This document shows, piece by piece, positions 1-5,268 of a stretch of DNA of 5,999 nucleotides. Source of the DNA: Alphaproteobacteria bacterium (GTDB lineage Bacteria; Pseudomonadota; Alphaproteobacteria; Acetobacterales; Acetobacteraceae); NCBI GenBank assembly GCA_013298245.1, contig JAAFHD010000238.1, positions 1-5,999 of the forward strand, written 5' to 3'. Numbering within the stretch: the first letter of the stretch is position 1; each line of letters begins with the position of its first letter. The translations under genes and the position numbers were made by a program. Under the pieces are notes generated by a model. The model was not told where the DNA came from and did not search any database. It worked only from the letters and a program-made list of their open reading frames with translations.

Positions 1-477
1 CGACCGCGACCCATCCTCGGCCGACCACTCCACATCCGCGGCATGGTTGCGCGCCAGGCTGACGCTTTCGGTGATGCGCGCCAGCACCTCCTCGCGCGTC
101 ATGCGCAGCTTCACGCGCATATGCAAATCCGACGTCGCCAGCACGATATGCACGCGCGGCCGTGCGGCCAGCTTGGTGGCTTCCACGCTCGCCATGATGT
201 CAGCGGTGTTGGCGCGCGACAGGCTCGCGATCACCGGCCCATCCTTGGAAAACCGCTTGGCAATCGACTGCACGCTCTCGAAATCGCCGGGGCTGGCGAT
301 CGCGAAACCCGCCTCGATCACATCAACGCCGAGCTCGGTCAGCGTCTCCGCCATGCGCAGCTTCTCGTCGAGATTCATCGAGAAACCAGGCGACTGCTCG
401 CCATCGCGCAGCGTCGTGTCGAAGATGTAGATACGGTTGGCTTCAACCTGGCCGAAGCTCGGGTGCATGAAGGGCAT
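1..477 (-). CDS. leuA: 2-isopropylmalate synthase, N-terminal part (runs off the left edge)
   Basis: LeuA condenses acetyl-CoA with 2-oxoisovalerate to 2-isopropylmalate, the first committed step of leucine biosynthesis in the cytoplasm. The reverse strand is open from here to the window edge (159 codons) and shows the start of the HMGL-like TIM barrel. [12 protein letters not shown] lies at residues 20-31, with the family's catalytic Arg and metal-binding Asp in the RD pair. EAGF at 55-58 is followed by [15 protein letters not shown] begins at 110, and [11 protein letters not shown] ends the visible part. These are LeuA-type signatures; homocitrate synthase and citramalate synthase are less likely because the SPGFSMN continuation and SAEDGSRS fit LeuA best. 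Two ATGs compete. The one at 477 has AGGA (489-486) eight bases upstream; the one at 483, two codons earlier, is only two bases from that motif, so 477 is preferred. The HxH metal site and the C-terminal leucine-sensing domain lie outside the window. A putative leucine-rich leader peptide lies 90 bases upstream on the same strand. Confidence 0.95.
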   Translation of the reverse strand, partial: MPFMHPSFGQVEANRIYIFDTTLRDGEQSPGFSMNLDEKLRMAETLTELGVDVIEAGFAIASPGDFESVQSIAKRFSKDGPVIASLSRANTADIMASVEATKLAARPRVHIVLATSDLHMRVKLRMTREEVLARITESVSLARNHAADVEWSAEDGSRS

Positions 478-522
478 TGTCATGGTCCTGCGTGTGTTTT
501 GGCGCGCGGCATCCTCGCCGCC

Positions 523-626
523 GGGGCTGACCCCTGAGCGACGCGGGCCATGCGGCCTTACGTCCCGCTCAGGGGCGCTGAAGTCGGAGAAGGAGGCCAA
601 GCGGAAGCGCGGGGCGAGGCGCCCCG
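523..626 (-). promoter_or_regulatory. Candidate attenuator: overlapping alternative stems before leuA
   Basis: Reading the minus strand 5' to 3', three sets of complementary segments overlap. (a) CGGGGCG (626-620) pairs with CGCCCCG (616-610), a perfect 7-bp stem with a 3-base loop inside the leader peptide frame. (b) CCCCTGAGCG (575-566) pairs with CGCTCAGGGG (540-531), a perfect 10-bp stem with a 25-base loop. (c) GGGG (534-531) pairs with CCCC (526-523) over a TCAG loop. In addition GGGGCGC (625-619) can pair with GCGCCCC (578-572), which excludes (a) and (b). Stem (b) excludes stem (c). A ribosome finishing at the stop codon (571-569) would cover one arm of (b) and free (c), while one stalled at the Leu codons (607-581) would leave (b) able to form. 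That is attenuation logic, but no U-tract follows (c), so Rho-dependent or translational control would be equally possible. Confidence 0.4.
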
Positions 627-661
627 GAGATGCGCGCGGCAATGGCGTGCAGGTTCCGCAT
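569..661 (-). CDS. Putative leuA leader peptide (30 aa, leucine-rich)
   Basis: This small reading frame starts with ATG at 661 and stops with TGA at 571-569, ending 91 bases before leuA on the same strand. Seven of its 30 residues are leucine, and six of them fall within residues 19-27 (LPLGLLLRL). Their codons are CTT, CTT, CTC, CTT, CTC and CTT. CTT is scarce elsewhere in the window, where CTG dominates; the visible leuA part uses no CTT at all. A dense run of uncommon codons for the amino acid made by the downstream gene is the hallmark of an attenuation leader peptide. No Shine-Dalgarno sequence precedes the ATG, but a promoter-like pair is placed to start transcription on it, so translation may be leaderless. 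The stop codon sits inside one arm of a 10-bp inverted repeat. The leader role is inference; the alternative is a chance open frame in GC-rich DNA. A longer in-frame start exists at 763, but it would overlap the divergent gene. Confidence 0.5.
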   Translation of the reverse strand: MRNLHAIAARISGAPRPALPLGLLLRLQRP

Positions 662-668
662 GGGCGGC

Positions 669-697
669 ACAGTAACGACGGCCGCGCGCGCGTGCAA
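669..697 (-). promoter_or_regulatory. Putative leuA-leader promoter, placed for a leaderless transcript
   Basis: On the minus strand TTGCAC (697-692) and TACTGT (674-669) are separated by exactly 17 bases. Seven bases later comes the A of the leader peptide ATG (661), the position where transcription would be expected to start. Each hexamer matches the sigma-70-type consensus at only three of six positions, though these include the first, second and last bases of the -10 element. The spacing rather than the hexamer quality carries the call. It would explain why the leader ATG has no Shine-Dalgarno sequence. Confidence 0.4.
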
Positions 698-704
698 GAT
701 CGGT

Positions 705-731
705 GCAGGCGCCCTGCGTCTGTGGTATCTG
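705..731 (+). promoter_or_regulatory. Weak putative promoter and small palindrome before the DUF433 gene
   Basis: TATCTG (726-731) could act as a -10 element six bases ahead of the DUF433 ATG, but no good -35 hexamer stands 16-18 bases upstream. A perfect 5-bp inverted repeat, GCAGG/CCTGC with a 3-base centre (705-717), sits just upstream of it, where an autoregulatory operator could lie. Both signals are short and could be chance in GC-rich DNA. Confidence 0.2.
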
Positions 732-737
732 TGACGG

Positions 738-938
738 ATGGACGCGCTGCTCGACCGCATCACCTACAGCCCCGCCCAGCTGGGCGGGCGCCCCTGCCTG
801 CGCGGCTTGCGCATCCGCGTCTCCGATGTGCTGGACCTGCTGGCGGCCGGGCTGACGCCTGCGGAGGTGGTGGCGGAATTGCCCGACCTTGAACCGGATG
901 ATGTCCGCGCAGCGCTGCTGTTCGCCGCGCGCGACTGA
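738..938 (+). CDS. DUF433 family protein (antitoxin-like small DNA-binding protein)
   Basis: This 66-residue protein shows the DUF433 pattern from end to end. It has an [21 protein letters not shown] segment (residues 8-28, with the invariant-looking GG-P--RG-RI-V spacing). A helical [21 protein letters not shown] stretch (31-51) follows, then the closing [11 protein letters not shown] helix. In the family, such proteins are usually the antitoxin half of toxin-antitoxin pairs, typically beside a DUF5615/PIN-like toxin, and the first part resembles a helix-turn-helix DNA-binding fold. No toxin reading frame lies next to it: upstream is the divergent leuA leader, and 61 bases downstream a secreted-protein gene begins. 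It is therefore an orphan antitoxin or a stand-alone regulator. No Shine-Dalgarno sequence precedes the ATG; TATCTG at 726-731 lies six bases before it, which suggests a leaderless transcript. Family assignment is firm; function is not. Confidence 0.85.
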   Translation: MDALLDRITYSPAQLGGRPCLRGLRIRVSDVLDLLAAGLTPAEVVAELPDLEPDDVRAALLFAARD

Positions 939-988
939 ACCGCTGGACAGCGCAACCCCACCCCTCGCACACTCCCGCAAAACCAATC

Positions 989-993
989 GGGGA
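989..993 (+). promoter_or_regulatory. Shine-Dalgarno sequence of the Bug-family gene
   Basis: GGGGA lies six bases before the ATG at 1000. The reading frame is open further upstream (from about 889), but that part overlaps the DUF433 gene and would bury the signal peptide. The ribosome-binding site and the immediate signal peptide decide the start at 1000. Confidence 0.75.
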
Positions 994-999
994 AACACC

Positions 1000-1965
1000 A
1001 TGCGCCGCCTTATCCTCGCCCTGCTCTGCGCCCTCGCCCTCCCCGCCGCCGCGCAGGACTGGACCCCCGACCGCCCCGTCCGCATCATCGTCCCCTTCCC
1101 GCCAGGCGGTGCGACCGACCTCATCGCCCGCATCTTCGCCGAGGCCGCCTCCCGCGACCTGCCGCATCGCTGGGTGGTCGAAAACCGCTCGGGTGCGAAC
1201 GGCAATATCGGCATGCTCGCCGCCGCCCAATCGCCGCCCGATGGCTATACGCTTGGCGGCTGCACCATCGGCAATTGCGCCATCAATGCCAGCATCTACG
1301 CCCGCATGCCCTTCGACATCGAGCGCGACCTGGTCCCCGTCTTCTGGTCCGGCTCGGTGATGAACGTGCTGGTCATCCGCCCCGACCATCCGGCGCGCGA
1401 CTGGCCGCAATTCCTCACCTGGGCGCGCGCCCAGGGCAGCGCAGTCAACTACTCCTCCTCCGGCTTCGGCAGCTCCAACCATTTGCTGCCCGAACTGCTG
1501 AACGAGCGCCTGCGCCTGCAACTCACCCACGTCCCCTTCCGCGGCGGCGCGCCTGGCATGCAGGCCGTCATGCAGGGGGCCACGCAGATGATGTTCGAAA
1601 ACGTCCCCACCCTGATCGGCGCCATCCAGGGCGGGCAGCTACGCCCCATCATCGTCTCCGGCCGCGCGCGTGACGCCGCCCTGCCCGACATCCCCACGCT
1701 GGCCGAAATGGGCGTGCCCAACGCCGTCGTGGAACCCTGGTTCGGCTACATGGCGCCGCGCGGCACACCGCCCGCTGTCGTCGCTGGCCTGAACCGCCTG
1801 CTGGACCGCGCCAATGCCGAACCCGCGGTGCAGGACCGCCTGCGCGCGCTGGGCGCCCGCCCCGAAGGCGGCCCGCCGGAACGCTTCGCAGCCCATGTCC
1901 GCGCGGAGATCGCGCAATGGCGCGCCGTGGTTGAAGCCAACCGCATTGAACGCATCACCGAATAG
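1000..1965 (+). CDS. Tripartite tricarboxylate transporter substrate-binding protein (Bug/TctC family)
   Basis: This is a 321-residue periplasmic solute-binding protein of the Bug family, which captures small carboxylates or related compounds for TctAB-type transporters. A signal peptide (residues 1-18) has MRR, a hydrophobic core and an AAA end, with likely cleavage before Gln19. The mature protein opens with the family hallmark PDRPVRIIVPFPPGGATD (23-40), whose PGG loop helps bind the ligand carboxylate. VVENRSGANGNIG (59-71), PDGYTL (80-85), THVPFRGG (176-183) and LPDIPTLAEMG (228-238) follow, then EPWFGYMAPRGTP (245-257). Length is normal for the family. Two cysteines in the GGCTIGNC segment (Cys88, Cys93) could form a disulfide. 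No TctA or TctB gene is adjacent, as is common for the many orphan Bug proteins in proteobacteria, so the substrate cannot be inferred. Translation from 1000 is supported by GGGGA six bases upstream. Confidence 0.93.
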   Translation: MRRLILALLCALALPAAAQDWTPDRPVRIIVPFPPGGATDLIARIFAEAASRDLPHRWVVENRSGANGNIGMLAAAQSPPDGYTLGGCTIGNCAINASIYARMPFDIERDLVPVFWSGSVMNVLVIRPDHPARDWPQFLTWARAQGSAVNYSSSGFGSSNHLLPELLNERLRLQLTHVPFRGGAPGMQAVMQGATQMMFENVPTLIGAIQGGQLRPIIVSGRARDAALPDIPTLAEMGVPNAVVEPWFGYMAPRGTPPAVVAGLNRLLDRANAEPAVQDRLRALGARPEGGPPERFAAHVRAEIAQWRAVVEANRIERITE

Positions 1966-2004
1966 TGCGCCCACGCGACGAAAAGTAACCACGCAAACTG
2001 GTGA

Positions 2005-2035
2005 TTGACCGGCCCTGGGGCGCGCCGCATAGGGT
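2005..2035 (+). promoter_or_regulatory. Putative promoter of the kdsD-lptCAB operon
   Basis: TTGACC (2005-2010) is a near-consensus -35 hexamer (five of six positions of TTGACA). CATAGG (2028-2033) follows after 17 bases, or the overlapping TAGGGT (2030-2035) after 19. Transcription would begin about at the GTG start codon at 2041. The region between the Bug gene stop (1965) and this site contains no hairpin with a T-run, so no terminator is called for the upstream gene. Confidence 0.5.
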
Positions 2036-2040
2036 ATCAC

Positions 2041-3012
2041 GTGGACCTGCCCGTGCTTGCCGAATCCCATCTTGCCGTCGCGCGCCGTGTGCTCTCGCTC
2101 GAATCCGAGGCGCTGACGCTGCTGCATGACGCGCTCGACGCGCGCTTCGATGCCGCGGTCGAGGCGCTGGCCGGCGCGGCCGGCCGCGTGGTCGTGTCCG
2201 GCATGGGCAAGTCCGGCCATGTGGCGCGCAAGATCGCCGCCACCATGGCTTCCACCGGCACGCCGGCGATGTTCGTCCACCCGGGCGAGGCCAGCCACGG
2301 CGACCTCGGCATGATCGTCGCCGGCGATGTGGTCCTGGCCCTGTCCAACAGTGGCGAGACACAGGAACTCTCCGACCTGGTCGCCCACACCCGCCGCTTC
2401 GGCCTGGGCCTGGTCGCCATCATCGGCCGCGCCGACTCATCGCTCGCACGCGACGCCGATGTCGCACTCGTCCTGCCCGCCGCCCCCGAGGCCTGCCCGA
2501 TGGGCCTCGCACCCACCACCAGCACCACCATGCAGATGGCGCTCGGCGACGCACTGGCCGTTGCGCTGCTGACACGCCGCGGCTTCACCCCCGCCGATTT
2601 CCGCGTCTTCCACCCGGGCGGCAAACTCGGCGCGCAGCTGATGCGCGTCTCCCAACTCATGCACACCGACATGCCGCTGGCCACGCCCGCCATGCGCATG
2701 GACCAGGCGCTGATCGCCATGACCGCAGCCCGCTTCGGCTGCCTCGGCATCGTCGAAGACGGGCGCCTGGCGGGCATCATCACCGATGGCGACCTCCGCC
2801 GCGCACTCAAGGCCGGCGATGACCTCCTGGCGCGCGATGCCGGCAGCGTCATGACGCGCGGCGTGCGCACCGCGCGCCCCGACATGCTGGCCGCCGAAGC
2901 GCTGCGCCTGATGAACGAACGCGGCATCACCACGCTCTTCGTGGTGGACGCGGCGGGCGCGCCGGTCGGCATCCTGCACATCCATGACCTGCTGCGCACG
3001 GGTGTCGCGTGA
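2041..3012 (+). CDS. kdsD: Arabinose 5-phosphate isomerase (KpsF/GutQ family)
   Basis: KdsD converts ribulose 5-phosphate to arabinose 5-phosphate, the precursor of Kdo in the LPS inner core; it is cytoplasmic. The 323-residue protein has an N-terminal SIS domain (about 30-170) with VVVSGMGKSGHV (50-61), HPGEASHGDLGM (80-91) and the phosphosugar-binding LSNSGET (101-107). LAPTTSTTMQMALGDALA follows, and FHPGGKLG (190-197) leads into two CBS domains (about 205-262 and 268-323). Lys57, His86 and His191 match the family's active-site Lys and His residues, offset by two from the E. coli enzyme. The GTG at 2041 is preferred as start because AGGG (2031-2034) lies six bases upstream and the length then matches the family. 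The upstream in-frame TTG at 2005 is better explained as a -35 hexamer. It is first of four overlapping genes; the neighbours place it in LPS assembly rather than in capsule (kpsF) or sorbitol (gutQ) loci. Confidence 0.95.
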   Translation: MDLPVLAESHLAVARRVLSLESEALTLLHDALDARFDAAVEALAGAAGRVVVSGMGKSGHVARKIAATMASTGTPAMFVHPGEASHGDLGMIVAGDVVLALSNSGETQELSDLVAHTRRFGLGLVAIIGRADSSLARDADVALVLPAAPEACPMGLAPTTSTTMQMALGDALAVALLTRRGFTPADFRVFHPGGKLGAQLMRVSQLMHTDMPLATPAMRMDQALIAMTAARFGCLGIVEDGRLAGIITDGDLRRALKAGDDLLARDAGSVMTRGVRTARPDMLAAEALRLMNERGITTLFVVDAAGAPVGILHIHDLLRTGVA

Positions 3013-3701
3013 GCGCCCCCGCGCCCAAGCCCCTGCGCACGCCCGCGCCCGTCGCGATCCGCCGCGCCATGCCATCGCCCTCGCGCGCGCGCGTGCTGCC
3101 ATCGGCCGCCGCATTGGCGCGCCGCCAGGCGGTGATGCGCGCGCTGCGCATCGTGCTGCCCGGCATGGGCATGGTGCTGCTGGCCCTGCTGCTGATCTGG
3201 CCCGAGCTTGAGGGCCAGGAAAACCGCCTCTCCTTCCGCCAGGGCACCGGCATCGCCGCCGCGCATGTCGCCGCCCCGCTGTTCCAGGGCATGGACGAAC
3301 AGCGCCGCCCCTACACCATCACCGCCGAACTGGCGCAGCAGGTGCAAGGCCGTGGCGCGCCCGGCGCGGAAGTGGTCGCACTGCGCATCCCGCGCGCCGA
3401 TATCACGCTCAGCGACGGCGCCTGGCTGCTGCTGGAAGCGCGCGAGGGCGAATACGACCGCGGCGCCAACCGCCTGGAACTCTCGGGCGATGTCACGCTG
3501 TGGCACGATGCCGGCACGCGCTTCCACACCGATGCCGCCACGCTGGACCTGGCCGCCGGCACCGCCCGCGGTGCACGCGCGGTGGAAGCCACCGGCCCCT
3601 TCGGCAGCATCACCGGCGAGGGCTTCGAAATCCACGAACGCGGTGCGGCCATCATCTTCACCGGCCGCGCGCGCGCCGTGCTGGAAGGCGGCGCGCCATG
3701 A
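3009..3701 (+). CDS. lptC: LPS export ABC transporter periplasmic protein LptC
   Basis: LptC is a bitopic inner-membrane protein that receives LPS from the LptB2FG transporter and passes it to LptA. The 230-residue product has a basic, Pro/Ala-rich cytoplasmic N-terminus (1-45) and one membrane helix (about 46-64). The periplasmic part then has the typical LFQGMDEQRRPYTITA segment (91-106) and repeated beta-strand stretches such as GEYDRGANRLELSGDVTLWHD, ending with AIIFTGRARAVL. This matches a single OstA/LptC beta-jellyroll. It is longer than the E. coli protein (191 residues), mainly through the N-terminal extension. The GTG start overlaps the kdsD stop in a GTGA, which supports coupling. 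An in-frame ATG at 3069 would shorten the extension by 20 residues and cannot be excluded. Confidence 0.88.
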   Translation: MSAPAPKPLRTPAPVAIRRAMPSPSRARVLPSAAALARRQAVMRALRIVLPGMGMVLLALLLIWPELEGQENRLSFRQGTGIAAAHVAAPLFQGMDEQRRPYTITAELAQQVQGRGAPGAEVVALRIPRADITLSDGAWLLLEAREGEYDRGANRLELSGDVTLWHDAGTRFHTDAATLDLAAGTARGARAVEATGPFGSITGEGFEIHERGAAIIFTGRARAVLEGGAP

Positions 3702-4525
3702 TCGCGCGCGCGCTGATCCTTGCCGCATTGGCGCTGCCGGCATCCGCGCAGGGCATCAACCTCTCGCGCGGCGGCCCGATCGACATCCAGGCGCAGGACG
3801 GCATCGAGTGGCGCCAGGAACAGCGCGTGGTGCTGGCCCGCGGCGGCGCGCGCGCGGTGCGCGACAATGTCAGCGTCAGCGCCGAACGCCTGCTGGCACG
3901 CTATCGCGGCCAGGGTGCGACCACCGACACCCCACTGGCCGGCGGCAACCAGATCTGGCGCCTGGAGGCCGAGGGCGGCGTGCGCATCGCCACCCCCACC
4001 GACACCGCCACCGGCGACCGCGCCGTCTATGACATGGACCAGGCCGTGCTGGTGCTGACCGGCCGAGACCTGGCGCTGGCCACCCGCGAACAGCGCATCG
4101 CCGCGCGCGAAAGCCTGGAATACTGGTCCAACCGCCGCATGGCCGTCGCGCGTGGCAATGCGGTGGTGACCACCACCGATGGCCGCTACCTCGGCGCCGA
4201 CACGCTGGTCGCCTATCTGCCGCCCGAAAACGCCGCCCGCCCCGCCGCGCGCAACGCGCCACCCGGTCAGGGCCAACTCGACCGCGTGGAACTCTTCGGC
4301 AATGTCGAAATCCGCACCGCGACCGAAGTGGTGCGCGGCGACCGCGCCGTCTATTCCGCCGCCACCGGCATGGCGCGGCTGGTCGGCAATGTGCGCATCA
4401 CCCGCGGCGACAACCAACTGAACGGTGAGGAAGCGACGGTGAACCTGGTCACCGGCGTCTCCCGCCTGGTGGGCGGCGGGGCGCGCGTGCGCGGCGTGAT
4501 CGCGCCCCAGCAGACGCCGCGATGA
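3698..4525 (+). CDS. lptA: LPS export periplasmic bridge protein LptA (OstA-like), enlarged
   Basis: LptA polymerises or bridges between LptC and the outer-membrane LptD, forming the periplasmic groove for LPS. The 275-residue product has a signal peptide (residues 1-17, ending in ASA before Gln18). An OstA-type beta-taco follows: the [27 protein letters not shown] segment (27-53), [15 protein letters not shown] (55-69), [17 protein letters not shown] (106-122), [21 protein letters not shown] (153-173) and [21 protein letters not shown] (214-234). The usual [16 protein letters not shown] comes near the end. GDRAVY occurs twice, encoded by an identical 18-base stretch (4013-4030 and 4337-4354). 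A Pro/Ala-rich linker (180-192) precedes the last repeat group. E. coli LptA has 185 residues, so this version is about 90 longer, though larger LptA proteins are common in Alphaproteobacteria. ATGA overlaps join it to lptC before and lptB after. Confidence 0.88.
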   Translation: MIARALILAALALPASAQGINLSRGGPIDIQAQDGIEWRQEQRVVLARGGARAVRDNVSVSAERLLARYRGQGATTDTPLAGGNQIWRLEAEGGVRIATPTDTATGDRAVYDMDQAVLVLTGRDLALATREQRIAARESLEYWSNRRMAVARGNAVVTTTDGRYLGADTLVAYLPPENAARPAARNAPPGQGQLDRVELFGNVEIRTATEVVRGDRAVYSAATGMARLVGNVRITRGDNQLNGEEATVNLVTGVSRLVGGGARVRGVIAPQQTPR

Positions 4526-5262
4526 AGGCCATCGAGGGCACCGGCGGGTTGGTCGCGCGCGGCCTTGGCAAGCGTTACCGCAAGCGCCCCGTAGTGCGCG
4601 GCGTGTCGCTGGAATTGCGGCGCGGCGAGGCTGTCGGGCTGCTCGGCCCCAATGGTGCGGGCAAGACCACCGTCTTCACCATGATGACCGGCCTGGTGCA
4701 GCCCGATGAAGGCAGCGTGCTGCTGGACGGCCATGACGTGACCATGCTGCCGATGTATCGCCGCGCGCGCCTGGGCCTGGGCTATCTGCCGCAGGAGGCC
4801 AGCGTCTTCCGTGGCCTGTCGGTCGAGGACAATATCCGCGCCGCCCTCGAAGTGGTCGAACCGCTGCGCGACCGGCGCGAGCAGATGCTGGATTCACTGC
4901 TGGCCGAATTCGGCATCGCGCATCTGCGCCGCACGCCCGCACTGGCACTATCCGGCGGCGAACGCCGGCGCTGCGAGATCGCGCGCGCGCTCGCCACCCA
5001 CCCCAACTACATCCTGCTGGACGAACCGCTGGCCGGCATCGATCCCATCGCGGTGGGTGACATCCGCGACCTGGTGAAGCACCTGAAAACCCGCGGCCTT
5101 GGCGTGCTGATCACCGACCACAATGTGCGCGAAACCCTCGACATCATCGACCGCGCCTACATCCTGCATGACGGCCAGGTGCTGATGGAAGGCACGCCGC
5201 GCGACATCGTCGCGCATGAGGGCGTGCGGCGGGTTTATCTGGGTGAACGGTTTACGCTGTAG
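4522..5262 (+). CDS. lptB: LPS export ABC transporter ATP-binding protein LptB
   Basis: LptB is the ATPase of the LptB2FG complex, driving extraction of LPS from the inner membrane. The 246-residue protein is a complete ABC nucleotide-binding domain. Walker A is GPNGAGKTT (42-50), and the Q-loop [16 protein letters not shown] contains Gln91. The signature is LSGGERRR (143-150), and Walker B is YILLDEP (163-169) with catalytic Glu168. The D-loop is AGIDP and the switch histidine is His200 in ITDHNVRET. The LPQEAS-F Q-loop, DHNVRETL and the C-terminal [11 protein letters not shown] tail are characteristic of LptB rather than of other ABC ATPases such as the branched-chain amino-acid transporters. 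The ATG overlaps the lptA stop in an ATGA. It is the last gene of the operon; lptF and lptG are elsewhere, as usual. rpoN does not follow. The final stop codon is six bases from the stop of the convergent amidase. Confidence 0.97.
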   Translation: MKAIEGTGGLVARGLGKRYRKRPVVRGVSLELRRGEAVGLLGPNGAGKTTVFTMMTGLVQPDEGSVLLDGHDVTMLPMYRRARLGLGYLPQEASVFRGLSVEDNIRAALEVVEPLRDRREQMLDSLLAEFGIAHLRRTPALALSGGERRRCEIARALATHPNYILLDEPLAGIDPIAVGDIRDLVKHLKTRGLGVLITDHNVRETLDIIDRAYILHDGQVLMEGTPRDIVAHEGVRRVYLGERFTL

Positions 5263-5268
5263 CGCGGG

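Noticed and set aside
43..537. Plus-strand open frame opposite leuA
   Set aside because: The minus strand encodes unmistakable LeuA motifs across the same bases; the plus-strand product has His/Arg-rich shadow composition.
681..692. Alternating (GC)n run as a Z-DNA or repeat element
   Set aside because: Short GC alternations occur throughout this GC-rich window, for example near 3085, 3665 and 4980, and carry no specific signal.
889..999. Upstream extension of the Bug gene to about 889
   Set aside because: It would overlap the DUF433 gene, lacks a ribosome-binding site and would place the signal peptide internally.
1021..1032. Possible lipobox (LLC) in the Bug protein signal peptide
   Set aside because: Leu directly before the Cys is not allowed in a lipobox, and the Cys lies in the middle of the hydrophobic core. 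A normal AAA cleavage site follows.
558..1530. Minus-strand open frames opposite the DUF433 and Bug genes
   Set aside because: They overlap two genes with strong family signatures and contain no domain of their own. Only the short Leu-rich frame at 661-569 was kept, in a different frame.
2037..3743. Very long open frame on the minus strand (568 codons) opposite kdsD and lptC
   Set aside because: It is antisense to two genes with clear family motifs, shows no recognisable domain, and has the Arg/Ala/Gly-rich composition expected of a shadow frame in GC-rich DNA.
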